Below, piece by piece: positions 9,937 to 19,866 of a stretch of 46,615 bases of DNA. Under the pieces are notes generated by a model that saw only the letters and a program-made list of their open reading frames with translations, did no database searches and had not been told where the DNA came from. How positions within the stretch are numbered: the first letter of the stretch is position 1; every line of letters starts with the position of its first letter. The DNA is from Apilactobacillus timberlakei (GTDB lineage: Bacteria > Bacillota > Bacilli > Lactobacillales > Lactobacillaceae), in assembly GCF_002993965.1 (NCBI RefSeq), contig NZ_POST01000002.1, forward strand, positions 159,783 to 206,397, written 5' to 3'. A program made the translations under genes and the position numbers.

Positions 9937-10887
9937 ATGCTTGAAGATACTTATTTAAATTTAGCAAAATATATTTTAGAAAATGGTCATAAAAAAGGTG
10001 ATCGAACAGGTACCGGAACAATTAGTATATTTGGATATCAAATGCGTTTTGACTTAAGCAAAGGTTTTCCATTACTTACAACTAAAAAGGTTCCTTTTGG
10101 ATTGATTAAAAGTGAACTTTTATGGTTCTTACATGGCCAAACTAATATTAAATATTTGCTACAACATAAAAATCATATTTGGGATGAATGGGCATTTAAA
10201 AATTTTGTGCAATCAAAAGACTATGATGGTCCTGATATGACTAATTTTGGATTACGTGCAAATGAGGATAAAGAATTTAAAAAAGTTTATTTAGCGGAAA
10301 AGAAGAAATTCTGTCAAAAAATTTTAGATGATGATGATTTTGCCGATAAGTATGGTGATTTAGGTTTAGTTTATGGTAGTCAATGGCGTCATTGGAAAAA
10401 ATCTACTGGTGGGACTATTGATCAAATTAAAAATGTTATTGAACAAATTAAAACTAACCCTAATTCTAGAAGACTAATTGTTTCTGCTTGGAATCCGGAA
10501 GATATTCCTTCAATGGCATTACCACCATGTCATACTATGTTCCAATTTTATGTAAACGATGGTAAATTAAGTTGTCAATTATACCAACGCTCAGGTGATG
10601 TATTCTTAGGAGTTCCATTCAATATTGCTAGTTATGCTTTATTAACTTCTTTAATTGCTAAGGAATGTGGATTGAAACCTGGTGACTTTGTTCATACTTT
10701 AGGGGATGCGCACATTTACTCTAATCATATTGATCAAATTGAAACTCAATTATCAAGGAAACCATATCAAGCTCCTAAATTGTGGTTGAATCCTGACAAA
10801 AAGAGTATCTTTGATTATGATATGGATGACATTAAAGTGATCGATTATAAACATCATGATCCAATTAAAGCACCAGTTGCTGTTTAA
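9937..10887 (+). CDS. thyA: thymidylate synthase
   Basis: Converts dUMP to dTMP using methylene-tetrahydrofolate as carbon donor and reductant. The catalytic Cys198 lies in [12 protein letters not shown]; the folate/dUMP sites [18 protein letters not shown] (N-terminus) and [20 protein letters not shown] are present. At 316 residues it has the Lactobacillus-type insertion. The start at 9937 follows ATAGGAG; an in-frame ATG at 9895 would overlap the ABC-F gene and lacks a ribosome binding site. It is followed 15 bp later by dihydrofolate reductase, which regenerates the folate that this reaction oxidises. Confidence 0.97.
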   Translation: MLEDTYLNLAKYILENGHKKGDRTGTGTISIFGYQMRFDLSKGFPLLTTKKVPFGLIKSELLWFLHGQTNIKYLLQHKNHIWDEWAFKNFVQSKDYDGPDMTNFGLRANEDKEFKKVYLAEKKKFCQKILDDDDFADKYGDLGLVYGSQWRHWKKSTGGTIDQIKNVIEQIKTNPNSRRLIVSAWNPEDIPSMALPPCHTMFQFYVNDGKLSCQLYQRSGDVFLGVPFNIASYALLTSLIAKECGLKPGDFVHTLGDAHIYSNHIDQIETQLSRKPYQAPKLWLNPDKKSIFDYDMDDIKVIDYKHHDPIKAPVAV

Positions 10888-10902
10888 AATGGGGAGATTA
10901 AT

Positions 10903-11394
10903 ATGATTTCTTATTTATGGGCTGAATCAAAAGGCCATGTTATTGGTATGAACGGTAATTTACCTTGGAAGTTACCAGCAGATATGCATTATTTTAAACA
11001 AACTACTACTAATAATATAATATTGGCTGGTAGTAAGACCTATAAGAGCTTTGGGAGGCCGTTACCCCATCGTTTAAATGTTGTTTTAACACATCAAGAA
11101 GATAATAGATTTCCTGATGAAGTAATGGTCATTCATAATGTAAATGATTTTTTGCAATTTGCTAATAATAATAAAGAAAAAGAAATATTTGTAGTTGGTG
11201 GTGCACAAATATTTAAACTATTGCTTCCATATGTTGATCGGCTATATCGTACCTCAATTGATTATAAATTTGATGGGGATACAGTAATGCCTAAAATTAA
11301 TTATGATGAATTTAATTTAATTAAAGAAACAATTGGAAAATTAGATAGTAAAAATATATATCCGCATAAATTCGATGTATTTGAAAGAAAATAA
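10903..11394 (+). CDS. folA: dihydrofolate reductase
   Basis: NADPH-dependent reduction of dihydrofolate to tetrahydrofolate. Motifs: WAESKGHVIGMNGNLPWKLPADMHYF near the N-terminus (the Met20-loop/PW region and the active-site Asp), AGSKTYKSFGRPLPHRLNVVLT (NADP binding) and FVVGGAQIFKLLLPYVDRLY. At 163 residues it is a standard chromosomal enzyme. It follows thyA with a GGGGAG ribosome binding site, the widespread thyA-dfr operon. Confidence 0.97.
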   Translation: MISYLWAESKGHVIGMNGNLPWKLPADMHYFKQTTTNNIILAGSKTYKSFGRPLPHRLNVVLTHQEDNRFPDEVMVIHNVNDFLQFANNNKEKEIFVVGGAQIFKLLLPYVDRLYRTSIDYKFDGDTVMPKINYDEFNLIKETIGKLDSKNIYPHKFDVFERK

Positions 11395-11420
11395 TTTAAC
11401 TTTCAGTGAAGGTGATAATA

Positions 11421-12275
11421 ATGTCAAAAATTAAAATTGTTACTGATTCAACGGCAGGTTTAACCGATGAAGAAATTACTGAGTATGATATTAATATCAT
11501 TCCTTTATCAGTTATGATTGATGATACTGTTTACACAGAACGTGAAACAATAACTAATGAAGAGTTTTATGAAAAAATGAAAACTGCAAAGGGGTTGCCA
11601 AAAACTAGTCAGCCACCTTTGGGTAAATTTATTAATAAATTTGATGAATTAGGTGCTGATGGTAGTGAAATTTTGTCAATTAATTTAGACAGTAAAATTA
11701 GTGGTACTTATAAAACTGCTTGTGAAGCAGCAAATTTATCTAAATCTAACGTGAAAGTTATTGATAGTTTAACCACTGATCGTTCATTAGCTTTTCAAGT
11801 AATAAAAGCAGCTGAGATGTCTAAACAAGGTAAAAGTATAAATGAAATCATTAAATCAGTTGACGAAGTCCGTAAAAATACCAAACTTTATATGGGAATC
11901 TTAAATTTAGACAATATCGTTAAAGGCGGTCGTTTAAAACCATGGGCAGGAGCAATATCTAATTTATTGAATATTAAAGTAATCGTTAAATTAGTTAATG
12001 GTGAAATAACAGTTGATTCTAAGGGACGTGGCTTAAAGTCAATTCATAAATATTTCACTCAACATGTTTATCCTGAAATGCAGGAAATACTTAAACATAA
12101 AAATATAAAAAGCATTGGTATTTCATATGTTGGCTCTACAGATCTCACTAATAAAATTAAAGATGAAGTACAAGCCATCTGTCCAAATATACAGGTAGTA
12201 ATGCGTGAAACTGTCCCTATCATAGCTACTTATGGCGGATTAGGTGCATTTGCTTTAATGTATTATAGTGAATAA
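11421..12275 (+). CDS. DegV family fatty acid-binding protein
   Basis: Fatty-acid-binding protein, FakB-like in fold: in Gram-positives FakB presents fatty acids to the kinase FakA. The N-terminal ITEYDINIIPLSVMIDD and KIVTDSTAGLT, the SGTYKTACEAA segment, and the KGGRLKPWAGAISNLLNIKVIV ligand pocket region are typical. Size is 284 residues from the ATG at 11421, which has AAGGTG at the right distance; an in-frame GTG at 11406 does not. No FakA partner is in this window, so the FakB role is inference from family. Confidence 0.9.
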   Translation: MSKIKIVTDSTAGLTDEEITEYDINIIPLSVMIDDTVYTERETITNEEFYEKMKTAKGLPKTSQPPLGKFINKFDELGADGSEILSINLDSKISGTYKTACEAANLSKSNVKVIDSLTTDRSLAFQVIKAAEMSKQGKSINEIIKSVDEVRKNTKLYMGILNLDNIVKGGRLKPWAGAISNLLNIKVIVKLVNGEITVDSKGRGLKSIHKYFTQHVYPEMQEILKHKNIKSIGISYVGSTDLTNKIKDEVQAICPNIQVVMRETVPIIATYGGLGAFALMYYSE

Positions 12276-12292
12276 TATTAATTTTATCTGGA

Positions 12293-13180
12293 GTGATTAA
12301 AACGAAAAGAATATTAAAATATATTTTGCTACTCCTTATTTTATTCATTTTATTAATATCTGGTGTTTATGCATATAAGAATTATTATTCTAGTTCTAAT
12401 AGTCAATATGATCCTAAGCAAAAAATTTCCTTTGTCTCAGTTGGAGATTCTTTGACACAGGGTGTTGGTGACAACACTAATAGTGGTGGATATGTAAATA
12501 GAATCAAAGACAAATTTGTTAATGATAAAAATGCTAAGTTAAATGTTTATAATTATGGTATTGCTGGACAACGAACTGATCAAATTGATAAAAGAATTAT
12601 TAATAATACTAATGGCCTATTAACTCATATTAAACATTCAAATGCCGTCATTTTAACTTCTGGTGGTAATGATTTATTACAAGCATTACAAAAAAATGCA
12701 TTGATTAATGATAAAGATGAATTCAATAAAAATATGACGGTTAATCTTGTAAACTATAAAGATAATTTGAGTTCTTTAATCAAGCACATACGGAATATAA
12801 ACAAGAAAATACCTATTTATATTTTTAGTATATATAATCCAGTTTATGTATATTTTCCAAAAGTTCATGCAATTGAAAATTATGTTAGTAAATATAATGA
12901 TATTATTGATAATGAAAGTAGTAATCAAAAGTGGATTCATTTTGTTAATATTAATTCGTTATCATATGGACAATATAGAACTGAAAGACAAAAGAATAAG
13001 CTATTGGAATCTAGTGATGACTCATTTAATCCGCTATCTTTAGATGATTTATATAGCAATGAAAAAGAACTAAATGAATACTTATCCTCAAAAGATCATT
13101 TTCATCCTAATTCAAAAGGATATGATTTTATGACTAATAAATTATTTAAAATAATGGAAAAATACAACGATTGGTATTAA
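12293..13180 (+). CDS. SGNH/GDSL-family hydrolase (YpmR-like)
   Basis: Membrane-anchored esterase/lipase family protein facing outwards. An N-terminal hydrophobic helix (about residues 8-28) is followed by block I GDSLTQGVGDN (catalytic Ser about residue 53), block II-III GIAGQRTDQ and LTSGGNDLLQ, and block V KDHFHPNSKGY with the catalytic Asp/His. It pairs with the YpmS-like gene as in bacilli. The start is odd. The GTG at 12293 overlaps its only possible ribosome binding site (CTGGAG, 12288-12293). The codon at the right distance is ACG at 12302, which looks like a mutated ATG. True start is uncertain. Confidence 0.88.
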   Translation: MIKTKRILKYILLLLILFILLISGVYAYKNYYSSSNSQYDPKQKISFVSVGDSLTQGVGDNTNSGGYVNRIKDKFVNDKNAKLNVYNYGIAGQRTDQIDKRIINNTNGLLTHIKHSNAVILTSGGNDLLQALQKNALINDKDEFNKNMTVNLVNYKDNLSSLIKHIRNINKKIPIYIFSIYNPVYVYFPKVHAIENYVSKYNDIIDNESSNQKWIHFVNINSLSYGQYRTERQKNKLLESSDDSFNPLSLDDLYSNEKELNEYLSSKDHFHPNSKGYDFMTNKLFKIMEKYNDWY

Positions 13181-13201
13181 AAATCAGAGGAGTATATTTA
13201 A

Positions 13202-13798
13202 ATGCATAAAACTAGAAAAAATAGTATTTTTAAGTATTTATTTTTTATTTTGATTATATTAATAATATCCGGTTTTGGATATTTATGGTTTCAAATTCAT
13301 GGTAGTACTGTTAATCCTTCTCAAAATAATAATACCTCTAAAGACCACACACCAATTTCTGTTCAACTAAATAAAAATCAAATTAATGCACTTTCTTCTT
13401 ATTATTTAAAAAATTTTGACGAACACCATAATTCTTCAATGGATTATAAATTTATTTTAGATAAAAAAGCTTATGTTTATGGGAATATCAAAATTTTAGG
13501 TTCTAAAGTTAACTATGTTTTATCGATGAATCCTAAATTATTAGATGATGGAAATATTGAATTAGATACTAATAACTTAGAAATTGGTCATCTTGATATT
13601 CCAGCTAAATTTGTGATAGCTTATGTTGGCAAAAAATATCATATTCCTAATTGGATAGAACTTAATAGTAAAGAAAGCAAAATTATATTACACATTAATG
13701 AATTAGGTGGTAAAAATAAAGTTTCATATCAAGCTAATAAAATTGATATGAGTGGTGATGGAGACTTTAGATTTAAGGCATTAGTTCCTAATAGTTAA
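13202..13798 (+). CDS. YpmS family (DUF2140) membrane-anchored protein
   Basis: 198 residues: one N-terminal membrane helix (about 11-30) followed by an extracytoplasmic domain. The VQLNKNQINALSSYYLKNF segment and the later LGSKVNYVLSMNPKLLDDGNIEL and NLEIGHLDIPAKFVIAYV stretches match the DUF2140/YpmS family as I know it. No catalytic residues are recognisable. It is preceded by AGAGGAG, lies 21 bp after the SGNH hydrolase, and is followed closely by a YozE-like gene. The conserved pairing suggests a shared envelope function that is not established. Confidence 0.85.
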   Translation: MHKTRKNSIFKYLFFILIILIISGFGYLWFQIHGSTVNPSQNNNTSKDHTPISVQLNKNQINALSSYYLKNFDEHHNSSMDYKFILDKKAYVYGNIKILGSKVNYVLSMNPKLLDDGNIELDTNNLEIGHLDIPAKFVIAYVGKKYHIPNWIELNSKESKIILHINELGGKNKVSYQANKIDMSGDGDFRFKALVPNS

Positions 13799-13812
13799 TT
13801 TGGAGGATTTTA

Positions 13813-14031
13813 ATGAAAACTTTTTATCAATTCTTGATGACTGAGCGTAATTCTGGTAGTAATGAGCCGGTCGCTCAATTTGCTAACAATGCGTTTTATG
13901 ATCAATCATTTCCTAAGCAGTCAATTTATTATGATGAAATTTCTCAGTATTTAGAAGAAAATGCAAGTTATTTGCCTAGTATGACTATCTTTGATGAAGC
14001 TTGGCAATTATTTCAAGATTATAATAATTAA
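13813..14031 (+). CDS. YozE family SAM-like protein
   Basis: A 72-residue cytoplasmic protein of the YozE/UPF0346 family. The pattern MKTFYQFLMTERN, then a Phe-rich middle (FANNAFYDQSFPKQS), YDEISQYLEENASYLPSMTIFDEAWQLF, is characteristic. The family has a SAM-like helical fold and no known activity. TTTGGAGG is 7 bp before the ATG. It ends the degV-ypmR-ypmS-yozE group, closed by a terminator. Confidence 0.9.
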   Translation: MKTFYQFLMTERNSGSNEPVAQFANNAFYDQSFPKQSIYYDEISQYLEENASYLPSMTIFDEAWQLFQDYNN

Positions 14032-14035
14032 ACAA

Positions 14036-14070
14036 AAATAAACCTAGATTATTATTTAGGTTTATTTTTT
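14036..14070 (+). terminator. intrinsic terminator after the yozE-like gene
   Basis: AAATAAACCTA and TAGGTTTATTT pair perfectly around a 10-nt loop and are followed by a T-tract. Confidence 0.9.
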
Positions 14071-14128
14071 TATAATAATAAGCTATAAAATATAGTACAA
14101 TTAAAATAATAGATAGGAGCGAATATAT

Positions 14129-14980
14129 ATGATTCAATGGTTTCCAGGACATATGGCTAAAGCCATTCGTCAGTTTGAAGAAAATGTACATTTAGTTGAT
14201 ATTGTTTTTGAGTTAGTAGATGCTAGATGTCCTTTTAGTTCTATTAACCCTGAAGTTGAAAAGGTTAGTAAAAATAAACCACGTTTAATGATTTTAACTA
14301 AAGCTGATTTAGCTAATCCTAATGTTACTAATCAATGGATAAGCTATTTTAAAAATAAAGGTTATGCTGCAATTTCAGTTGATTCTAAAAATAATACTAC
14401 TGGCAAATATATTACCAAAGTAGTAAAGGATTTATTAAAAGATAAAATTGCTGCTAGTAAAGATAAAGGTCTCGATAATAAAGTTATTAGAGCAATTTGC
14501 GTAGGAGTTCCTAATGTTGGTAAATCAACATTATTGAATCAAATTGTTAAAAGACGTGCTGCTCAAGTTGGTAATCGTGCTGGTGTTACAAAGGGTCAAC
14601 AATGGTTAAAGGCTGGTAATGAATTAGAATTATTGGATACTCCTGGTATCTTATGGCCTAAATTTGAAAATGAAGAAGTGGCTAATAAATTAGCTTTAAC
14701 AGGTGCAATCAAAGATAGTATTTATGCTAGTGATGATGTAGCATTATTTGCATTGAATTTCTTTAGACAACATAATCGTGATGGACTAATTAAAAGATAT
14801 CGTTTAAGTGAAGAAGATATGGAATTAAGTGACGTTGATCTATTATTAAAGATTACTAAAAATGTTGGAATGCGCGATGATTATGAAAGAGCATCAATGC
14901 GTTTAATTTTAGATAGTCGTAAGGGTAAAATAGGACCATTTACACTAGACAGCGTAGATGAATTAGATAAGGAAAATTAA
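14129..14980 (+). CDS. rbgA: ribosome biogenesis GTPase RbgA (YlqF)
   Basis: GTPase for late 50S assembly. The G motifs are circularly permuted: G4 (LTKAD, about residues 54-58) comes before G1 (GVPNVGKST, about 130-138), then G2 (GVTKG) and G3 (DTPG). This order is diagnostic of the YlqF/YawG group. The N-terminus MIQWFPGHMAKA is the classic RbgA start, and 283 residues is the expected length. GATAGGAG precedes it. The next gene, rnhB, starts 1 bp after its stop, as in B. subtilis. Confidence 0.96.
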   Translation: MIQWFPGHMAKAIRQFEENVHLVDIVFELVDARCPFSSINPEVEKVSKNKPRLMILTKADLANPNVTNQWISYFKNKGYAAISVDSKNNTTGKYITKVVKDLLKDKIAASKDKGLDNKVIRAICVGVPNVGKSTLLNQIVKRRAAQVGNRAGVTKGQQWLKAGNELELLDTPGILWPKFENEEVANKLALTGAIKDSIYASDDVALFALNFFRQHNRDGLIKRYRLSEEDMELSDVDLLLKITKNVGMRDDYERASMRLILDSRKGKIGPFTLDSVDELDKEN

Positions 14981-14981
14981 A

Positions 14982-15758
14982 ATGAACAATAAATTATCTA
15001 TTAATGATTTTAAAAAGTTATTATCTAAAGTTACAACATTATCTGATGATATTTTTAATGATTATAAAAATGATTCTCGTAAAGGAATACAAGTTGCTTT
15101 AAAACAAAGAATAAATCAATTGAACTATTTAGAAAAATCTAAAATGGATTTTCAAAAAAGACTTAAATATGAAAATCATTTTTGGAATGAGGAAATTAAT
15201 TATATTGCTGGAGTAGATGAGGTTGGCAGAGGGCCATTAGCTGGCCCTGTGGTAACTGCTGCAGTTGTATTACCACATAATTTTAATGTTTATGAAGTTA
15301 ATGATTCAAAAAAATTATCACCTAAAAAGCGCCTGGAATTATCTAAAATGATTAAACAAAAAGCTTTATATTATAGTATTGGTATTGCATCAAATAAAAT
15401 AATTGATAAAATTAATATTTATGAAGCCACTAGAGTAGCAATGAAAGATGCAATTAATAATTTGGATATTAATCCTGAAATTGTAATTGTTGATGCAATG
15501 AACATCGACATCCCAAATAAACAAGTTAGATTAATTAAAGGGGATGCCAAAAGTGCTAGTGTTTCAGCCGCAAGTATTTTAGCTAAGGTATATCGTGATC
15601 ATTTAATGGATCAGTATAGTAAAAAATATCCAGAATATGATTTTAATCATAATGCCGGATATGGAACCAAGAAACATTTACAAGCACTTAGTGAATACGG
15701 TGCGACACCTATTCATCGTAAATCTTTTAAACCAGTTTTAGATTTAACTAATTATTAA
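14982..15758 (+). CDS. rnhB: ribonuclease HII
   Basis: Cleaves RNA in RNA/DNA hybrids and removes misincorporated ribonucleotides. The family hallmark GVDEVGRGPLAGPVV (about residues 77-91) has the first catalytic Asp-Glu pair. VDAMNIDIP and KGDAKSASVSAASILAKVYRD hold further acidic residues. An N-terminal extension of about 70 residues is typical of Firmicute RNase HII (258 residues). The AAGGA site overlaps the end of rbgA, so translation is probably coupled. Confidence 0.96.
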   Translation: MNNKLSINDFKKLLSKVTTLSDDIFNDYKNDSRKGIQVALKQRINQLNYLEKSKMDFQKRLKYENHFWNEEINYIAGVDEVGRGPLAGPVVTAAVVLPHNFNVYEVNDSKKLSPKKRLELSKMIKQKALYYSIGIASNKIIDKINIYEATRVAMKDAINNLDINPEIVIVDAMNIDIPNKQVRLIKGDAKSASVSAASILAKVYRDHLMDQYSKKYPEYDFNHNAGYGTKKHLQALSEYGATPIHRKSFKPVLDLTNY

Positions 15759-15798
15759 ATACGTAATTATTTTTAAAACCCAATTAGGAGATTTGAAA

Positions 15799-16680
15799 AT
15801 GAAATTACGTACTTTATTGCTTAAACTAAAACTAACTAGCGGTTTTGGTATTAAATCAGAATATGCATTTTATAAATTTTTAAGAAATAAATATACAGTT
15901 TTACCCGTTGAAATTAATTTTAGCGCCTTAGATATTGCTAAATGCGTTAATTTGTCCAATAGGTACTATGATAAATTTTGTAAATCATTTAATAGTAAAG
16001 AAGTTAATGATAGTTTAAATTATCATTTAGAACATGTTAAATTTATTTCCATTTTAGATGAAAGTTATCCGATTGGATTAAAAGAATCCTATTTACCGCC
16101 TATCATTATTTTTTATTTTGGTAATATTTCTTTAATAGAAAATAAAATGTTGGGGGTTGTTGGTTCCAGAAAAAATACGGATTATGCTTTTAAAAGTTTA
16201 AATATGTTAATTCCCGAAGTAGTTCAATCAGATATTGTAGTTGTTTCTGGGTTAGCTGCTGGGGTTGATAAATTAAGCCATCAGTGTACCATTGCTAATG
16301 GGGGAAAAGCGGTTGCTGTTATTGGAACCGGATTAGATATATATTACCCTAGAGAAAATGAACAATTACAACGTAATATTGCCATCAATCATTTATTAAT
16401 TAGTGAATATCCAGTTGGTAGTAAACCTTTACGTTTTCATTTTCCTGAGAGAAATCGTATTATTGCTGGTTTAATTGATACTTTATTAGTTATAGAAGCA
16501 AAAAATAAATCAGGTAGTTTAATTACTGCTAATTTAGCATTACAAAATAACCGGAATGTTTTAGCAATTCCTGGAAGAATTGATAGTTTGCATTCAGTTG
16601 GATGTAATGAGTTAATTTTAGCAGGAGCAAAACCAGTTTTATCTGCTAAAGATATTATTGAAGAATTTTATTATAAATAA
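15799..16680 (+). CDS. dprA: DNA-processing protein DprA
   Basis: Loads RecA on incoming single-stranded DNA during natural transformation. The Rossmann-like core is visible: LGVVGSRKNTDYA (about residue 118), VVSGLAAGVDKLSHQ, GGKAVAVIGTGLDIYYPREN, and HFPERNRIIAGL. At 293 residues it is complete. I prefer the ATG at 15799 (TTAGGAG at the right distance) to the TTG at 15793. Upstream rnhB and downstream topA are the common Firmicute neighbours. Its presence hints that competence could be retained, but no other com genes are in the window. Confidence 0.95.
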   Translation: MKLRTLLLKLKLTSGFGIKSEYAFYKFLRNKYTVLPVEINFSALDIAKCVNLSNRYYDKFCKSFNSKEVNDSLNYHLEHVKFISILDESYPIGLKESYLPPIIIFYFGNISLIENKMLGVVGSRKNTDYAFKSLNMLIPEVVQSDIVVVSGLAAGVDKLSHQCTIANGGKAVAVIGTGLDIYYPRENEQLQRNIAINHLLISEYPVGSKPLRFHFPERNRIIAGLIDTLLVIEAKNKSGSLITANLALQNNRNVLAIPGRIDSLHSVGCNELILAGAKPVLSAKDIIEEFYYK

Positions 16681-16720
16681 AATATTTTGATTTAAGATTA
16701 TAAATTAATGAGGGATATGG

Positions 16721-18823
16721 ATGACTACAAAAACAACTAAAAAAAAGAAAAGACGATCACCCAAGAAAAAATTAGTTATTGTTGAATCGCCTACTAAAGC
16801 TAAAACAATTCAAAAATATCTTGGTAGAACATATCGTGTGATTGCAAGTAAAGGGCATGTGCGTGACTTGCCTAAAAGTAAGATGGGTGTTGATATTGAG
16901 AACGACTATGCTCCTCATTACATTTCTATTCGTGGTAAAGGAGATACAATTAAAGACTTACGTTCAGAAGCTAAAAAAGCCAAAAGCGTTTATCTAGCAT
17001 CTGACCCTGACCGTGAAGGAGAATCTATTGCTTGGCATTTATCACATTTATTAGGCTTAGATGAAAATGATGAAAATCGAGTTGCCTTTCATGAAATTAC
17101 TAAGGATGCGGTTAAAGAAGCATTTAAGCACCCTCGTACGATTGATATGAGTTTGGTTGATGCCCAACAAGCCCGTCGAGTATTAGACAGATTAGTGGGT
17201 TATTCAATATCACCACTATTATGGAAAAAAGTTAAGAAGGGTCTAAGTGCTGGTCGTGTTCAATCAATAGCACTATGGCTAATTATTCAAAGAGAACGTG
17301 AAATTAAAAAATTTGTTCCCAAAGAATATTGGACAATTGATGCTGATATGAAAAAAGCTAGTAATGACTTTAAAGCTAACTTTTATGGCTTGAACGGTAA
17401 AAAAACTGAAATTAATGATAACGAAGAAGTCAAATCAATTTTAAGCAAAATTGATAAGAACAAGTCCTTTGATGTTACTAGTGTTGTTAAGAAAGAGCGA
17501 AAACGTCAGCCCCAACAACCGTTTACAACTAGTACAATGCAACAAGATGCTAATAATAAATTAAACTTTAAAACTGGAAAGACAATGATGAATGCTCAGC
17601 AGTTATATGAAGGAATTAATATTGGTAAAGAGGGTAATCAAGGTTTGATTACTTATATGAGAACTGATTCAACCAGAATTTCTATGGTTGCTAAGCACGA
17701 AGCATCTAGTTTCTTGCATGAAAATTATGGAGCTGAATATGCTGCAGTTAAACCAATTAAAGGTAAGTTACCTGAAGGAGCTCAAGATGCCCATGAAGCT
17801 ATTCGTCCTACTTCAGTGCATCGTACTCCTGCTAGTTTAAAGAGCTATTTGAGTAATGATCAGTATAAACTTTATAATTTAATATGGTGTCGTTTCTTAT
17901 CAAGTCAAATGACTCCAGCTATTATGGATACAATGACTGTTAATATGAACCAAAATGGAGTAGATTTTAGAGCGAATGGTTCTAAATTAAAATTTGATGG
18001 TTTCTTAAAAGTTTATAAACGTGGTAAAGAAAAAGATAATATATTACCTGAGATTAAAAAAGGCGATCAAATTACCATGTTAAAAGATAATCCTGACCAA
18101 CACTTTACTCAACCACCTGCAAGATATAGTGAAGCAAAATTAATTCATGCGCTTGAACAAAATGGTGTTGGGCGTCCTTCAACATATGCACCAACACTTG
18201 GCACAATTCAACGTCGCTATTATGTAAAATTAGTGGGACGTAAGTTTGAGCCTACCGAATTAGGTGAAATTGTTAATGATATTATTGAGCAATATTTCCC
18301 TGATGTTATTAATATTGATTTTACTGCCGATTTGGAGAATAATCTTGATGAAATAGAAGAAGCTAAGCAAAATTGGATTAAGGTAGTAGATAAATTCTAT
18401 AAACCATTTTCTAAAGAAGTTGCAAATGCTGAGAAAAATATGAAGGATGTTCAAATTAAAGATGAACCTGCTGGTTATAATTGTGAAATTTGTGGTGCCC
18501 CAATGGTTATTAAGATGGGACGTTACGGTAAATTTTACGCATGTTCTCGTTTCCCAGATTGTCGTAACACAGAAGCAATTGTTAAGAAAATTGGGGTTAC
18601 TTGTCCCAAATGTAAAAAAGGTGATGTCATTGAACGAAAGTCTAAGAAAAATAGAATCTTTTATGGTTGTTCAAGATATCCAGAATGTGATTTTGTTACT
18701 TGGAATAAGCCAATTGGTAGAGACTGTCCTAAAGATGGTGAATATTTGGTTGAGAAAAAAGTTAAAGGTGGCATGCAGGTAGTTTGTCCTAATGGTGATT
18801 ATAAAGAGGATGTTCAAAAATAA
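16721..18823 (+). CDS. topA: DNA topoisomerase I (type IA)
   Basis: Relaxes negative supercoils by single-strand passage. The Toprim domain opens with [18 protein letters not shown] and contains the SDPDREGE acidic motif; the catalytic Tyr312 is in [12 protein letters not shown]. The C-terminus has two complete four-Cys zinc fingers (CEICGAP to CSRFPDC and CPKCKKG to CSRYPEC). A third domain keeps only two Cys ([16 protein letters not shown]) and so probably does not bind zinc. There are 700 residues. An unusually basic leader ([14 protein letters not shown]) precedes the Toprim domain. The start ATG has GAGGG upstream. Confidence 0.97.
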   Translation: MTTKTTKKKKRRSPKKKLVIVESPTKAKTIQKYLGRTYRVIASKGHVRDLPKSKMGVDIENDYAPHYISIRGKGDTIKDLRSEAKKAKSVYLASDPDREGESIAWHLSHLLGLDENDENRVAFHEITKDAVKEAFKHPRTIDMSLVDAQQARRVLDRLVGYSISPLLWKKVKKGLSAGRVQSIALWLIIQREREIKKFVPKEYWTIDADMKKASNDFKANFYGLNGKKTEINDNEEVKSILSKIDKNKSFDVTSVVKKERKRQPQQPFTTSTMQQDANNKLNFKTGKTMMNAQQLYEGINIGKEGNQGLITYMRTDSTRISMVAKHEASSFLHENYGAEYAAVKPIKGKLPEGAQDAHEAIRPTSVHRTPASLKSYLSNDQYKLYNLIWCRFLSSQMTPAIMDTMTVNMNQNGVDFRANGSKLKFDGFLKVYKRGKEKDNILPEIKKGDQITMLKDNPDQHFTQPPARYSEAKLIHALEQNGVGRPSTYAPTLGTIQRRYYVKLVGRKFEPTELGEIVNDIIEQYFPDVINIDFTADLENNLDEIEEAKQNWIKVVDKFYKPFSKEVANAEKNMKDVQIKDEPAGYNCEICGAPMVIKMGRYGKFYACSRFPDCRNTEAIVKKIGVTCPKCKKGDVIERKSKKNRIFYGCSRYPECDFVTWNKPIGRDCPKDGEYLVEKKVKGGMQVVCPNGDYKEDVQK

Positions 18824-18829
18824 TAATGT

Positions 18830-18860
18830 AGCTCTTAATTTTATTTAAGGGCTCTTTTTA
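18830..18860 (+). terminator. probable intrinsic terminator after topA
   Basis: AGCTCTTAA pairs with TTAAGGGCT with one G-U pair around a 6-nt loop, followed by CTTTTTATT. It lies 20 bp before xerC, so some readthrough into xerC is plausible. Confidence 0.75.
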
Positions 18861-18879
18861 TTAGAATGAGTGATTTAAA

Positions 18880-19791
18880 ATGGAAAAATATAATGATAAA
18901 GAATTAATTGATTGGTTTATGGAATATATAAAAGACGAACGGCAATATTCTGATAATACAGCTGTTGCTTATAAAAACGACATAGATCAATTTGTGCATG
19001 GGATGCACGATAATAATCGTAAATTACTACAAATAGATGATTTAGATGTTGAAACTTATTTAAATCATTTACGTAAAAATGATGATAGTAGGAATACTAT
19101 TGCCAGAAAGATATCATCTTTAAGTTCATTTTATAATTTTATGATGAAGAATGATTTAATCAATGAAAATCCATTTTCTTTTGTTAATTTAAAACGACAT
19201 AGTGGCTATTTACCTAGGTTTTTTTATCAAAAGGAATTATTGGAGCTTTTTAAAGGAGCTAGTTTAGGAAATAATAAAAAGTTAAATTATCGTAATTATG
19301 CTTTATTGGAAACTCTTTATGATACAGGGATGCGTGTTAGTGAATGTGCGGATTTATCTTATGATGAAATTGATTTTGAAAATAGAATTATTACTGTAAT
19401 TGGTAAAGGTAATAAACAAAGATATTTACCATTTGGAAAGTATCTAATTAAGGCATTGGATGATTATGCAAAAAAATGTCGTAGACCATTGATGCAAGAA
19501 TATCATCAACAGCATGACTTTGTTTTCGTTAATCAACATGGTAAACACATTACTAGTCGTGGCATTGAATATGCTATGGATGAAATTATAAAAAATACAT
19601 CATTAACAACAAAAATCCATCCACATATGCTTCGACATACTTTTGCTACTGAAATGCTTAATAATGGTGCTGATTTAAGAACAGTACAGGAACTATTAGG
19701 ACATAGTAGTTTATCAACAACTCAAATATATACCCACGTTACTAGTGAGAATCTTTTAAAAAATTACAATAAATTCTTTCCCAGGGCTTAG
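18880..19791 (+). CDS. xerC: tyrosine recombinase XerC (CodV)
   Basis: Site-specific recombinase that, with XerD, resolves chromosome dimers at dif. All catalytic residues are visible: Arg152 (DTGMRVSEC), Lys176 (GKGNKQR), His249-x-x-Arg252 (HPHMLRH), His275 (LGHSSLSTTQ) and Tyr284 (IYTHV). The N-terminal SAM-like core-binding domain covers about residues 5-90. 303 residues is the normal length. It follows topA, the codV position in B. subtilis (where hslVU comes next; those are absent here). A matching dif site lies at 45684-45711 of this same window. Confidence 0.95.
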   Translation: MEKYNDKELIDWFMEYIKDERQYSDNTAVAYKNDIDQFVHGMHDNNRKLLQIDDLDVETYLNHLRKNDDSRNTIARKISSLSSFYNFMMKNDLINENPFSFVNLKRHSGYLPRFFYQKELLELFKGASLGNNKKLNYRNYALLETLYDTGMRVSECADLSYDEIDFENRIITVIGKGNKQRYLPFGKYLIKALDDYAKKCRRPLMQEYHQQHDFVFVNQHGKHITSRGIEYAMDEIIKNTSLTTKIHPHMLRHTFATEMLNNGADLRTVQELLGHSSLSTTQIYTHVTSENLLKNYNKFFPRA

Positions 19792-19866
19792 CATGTGAAA
19801 AAATTGTTTTATTTTTAATTATTTTTATTGTAAACTTAAGATATTATGAATTTTCGGAGGGTTATG

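Noticed and set aside
10903-11394. Trimethoprim-resistance type dihydrofolate reductase
   Set aside because: Size, motifs and the thyA neighbour are those of the housekeeping enzyme; no sign of a mobile element.
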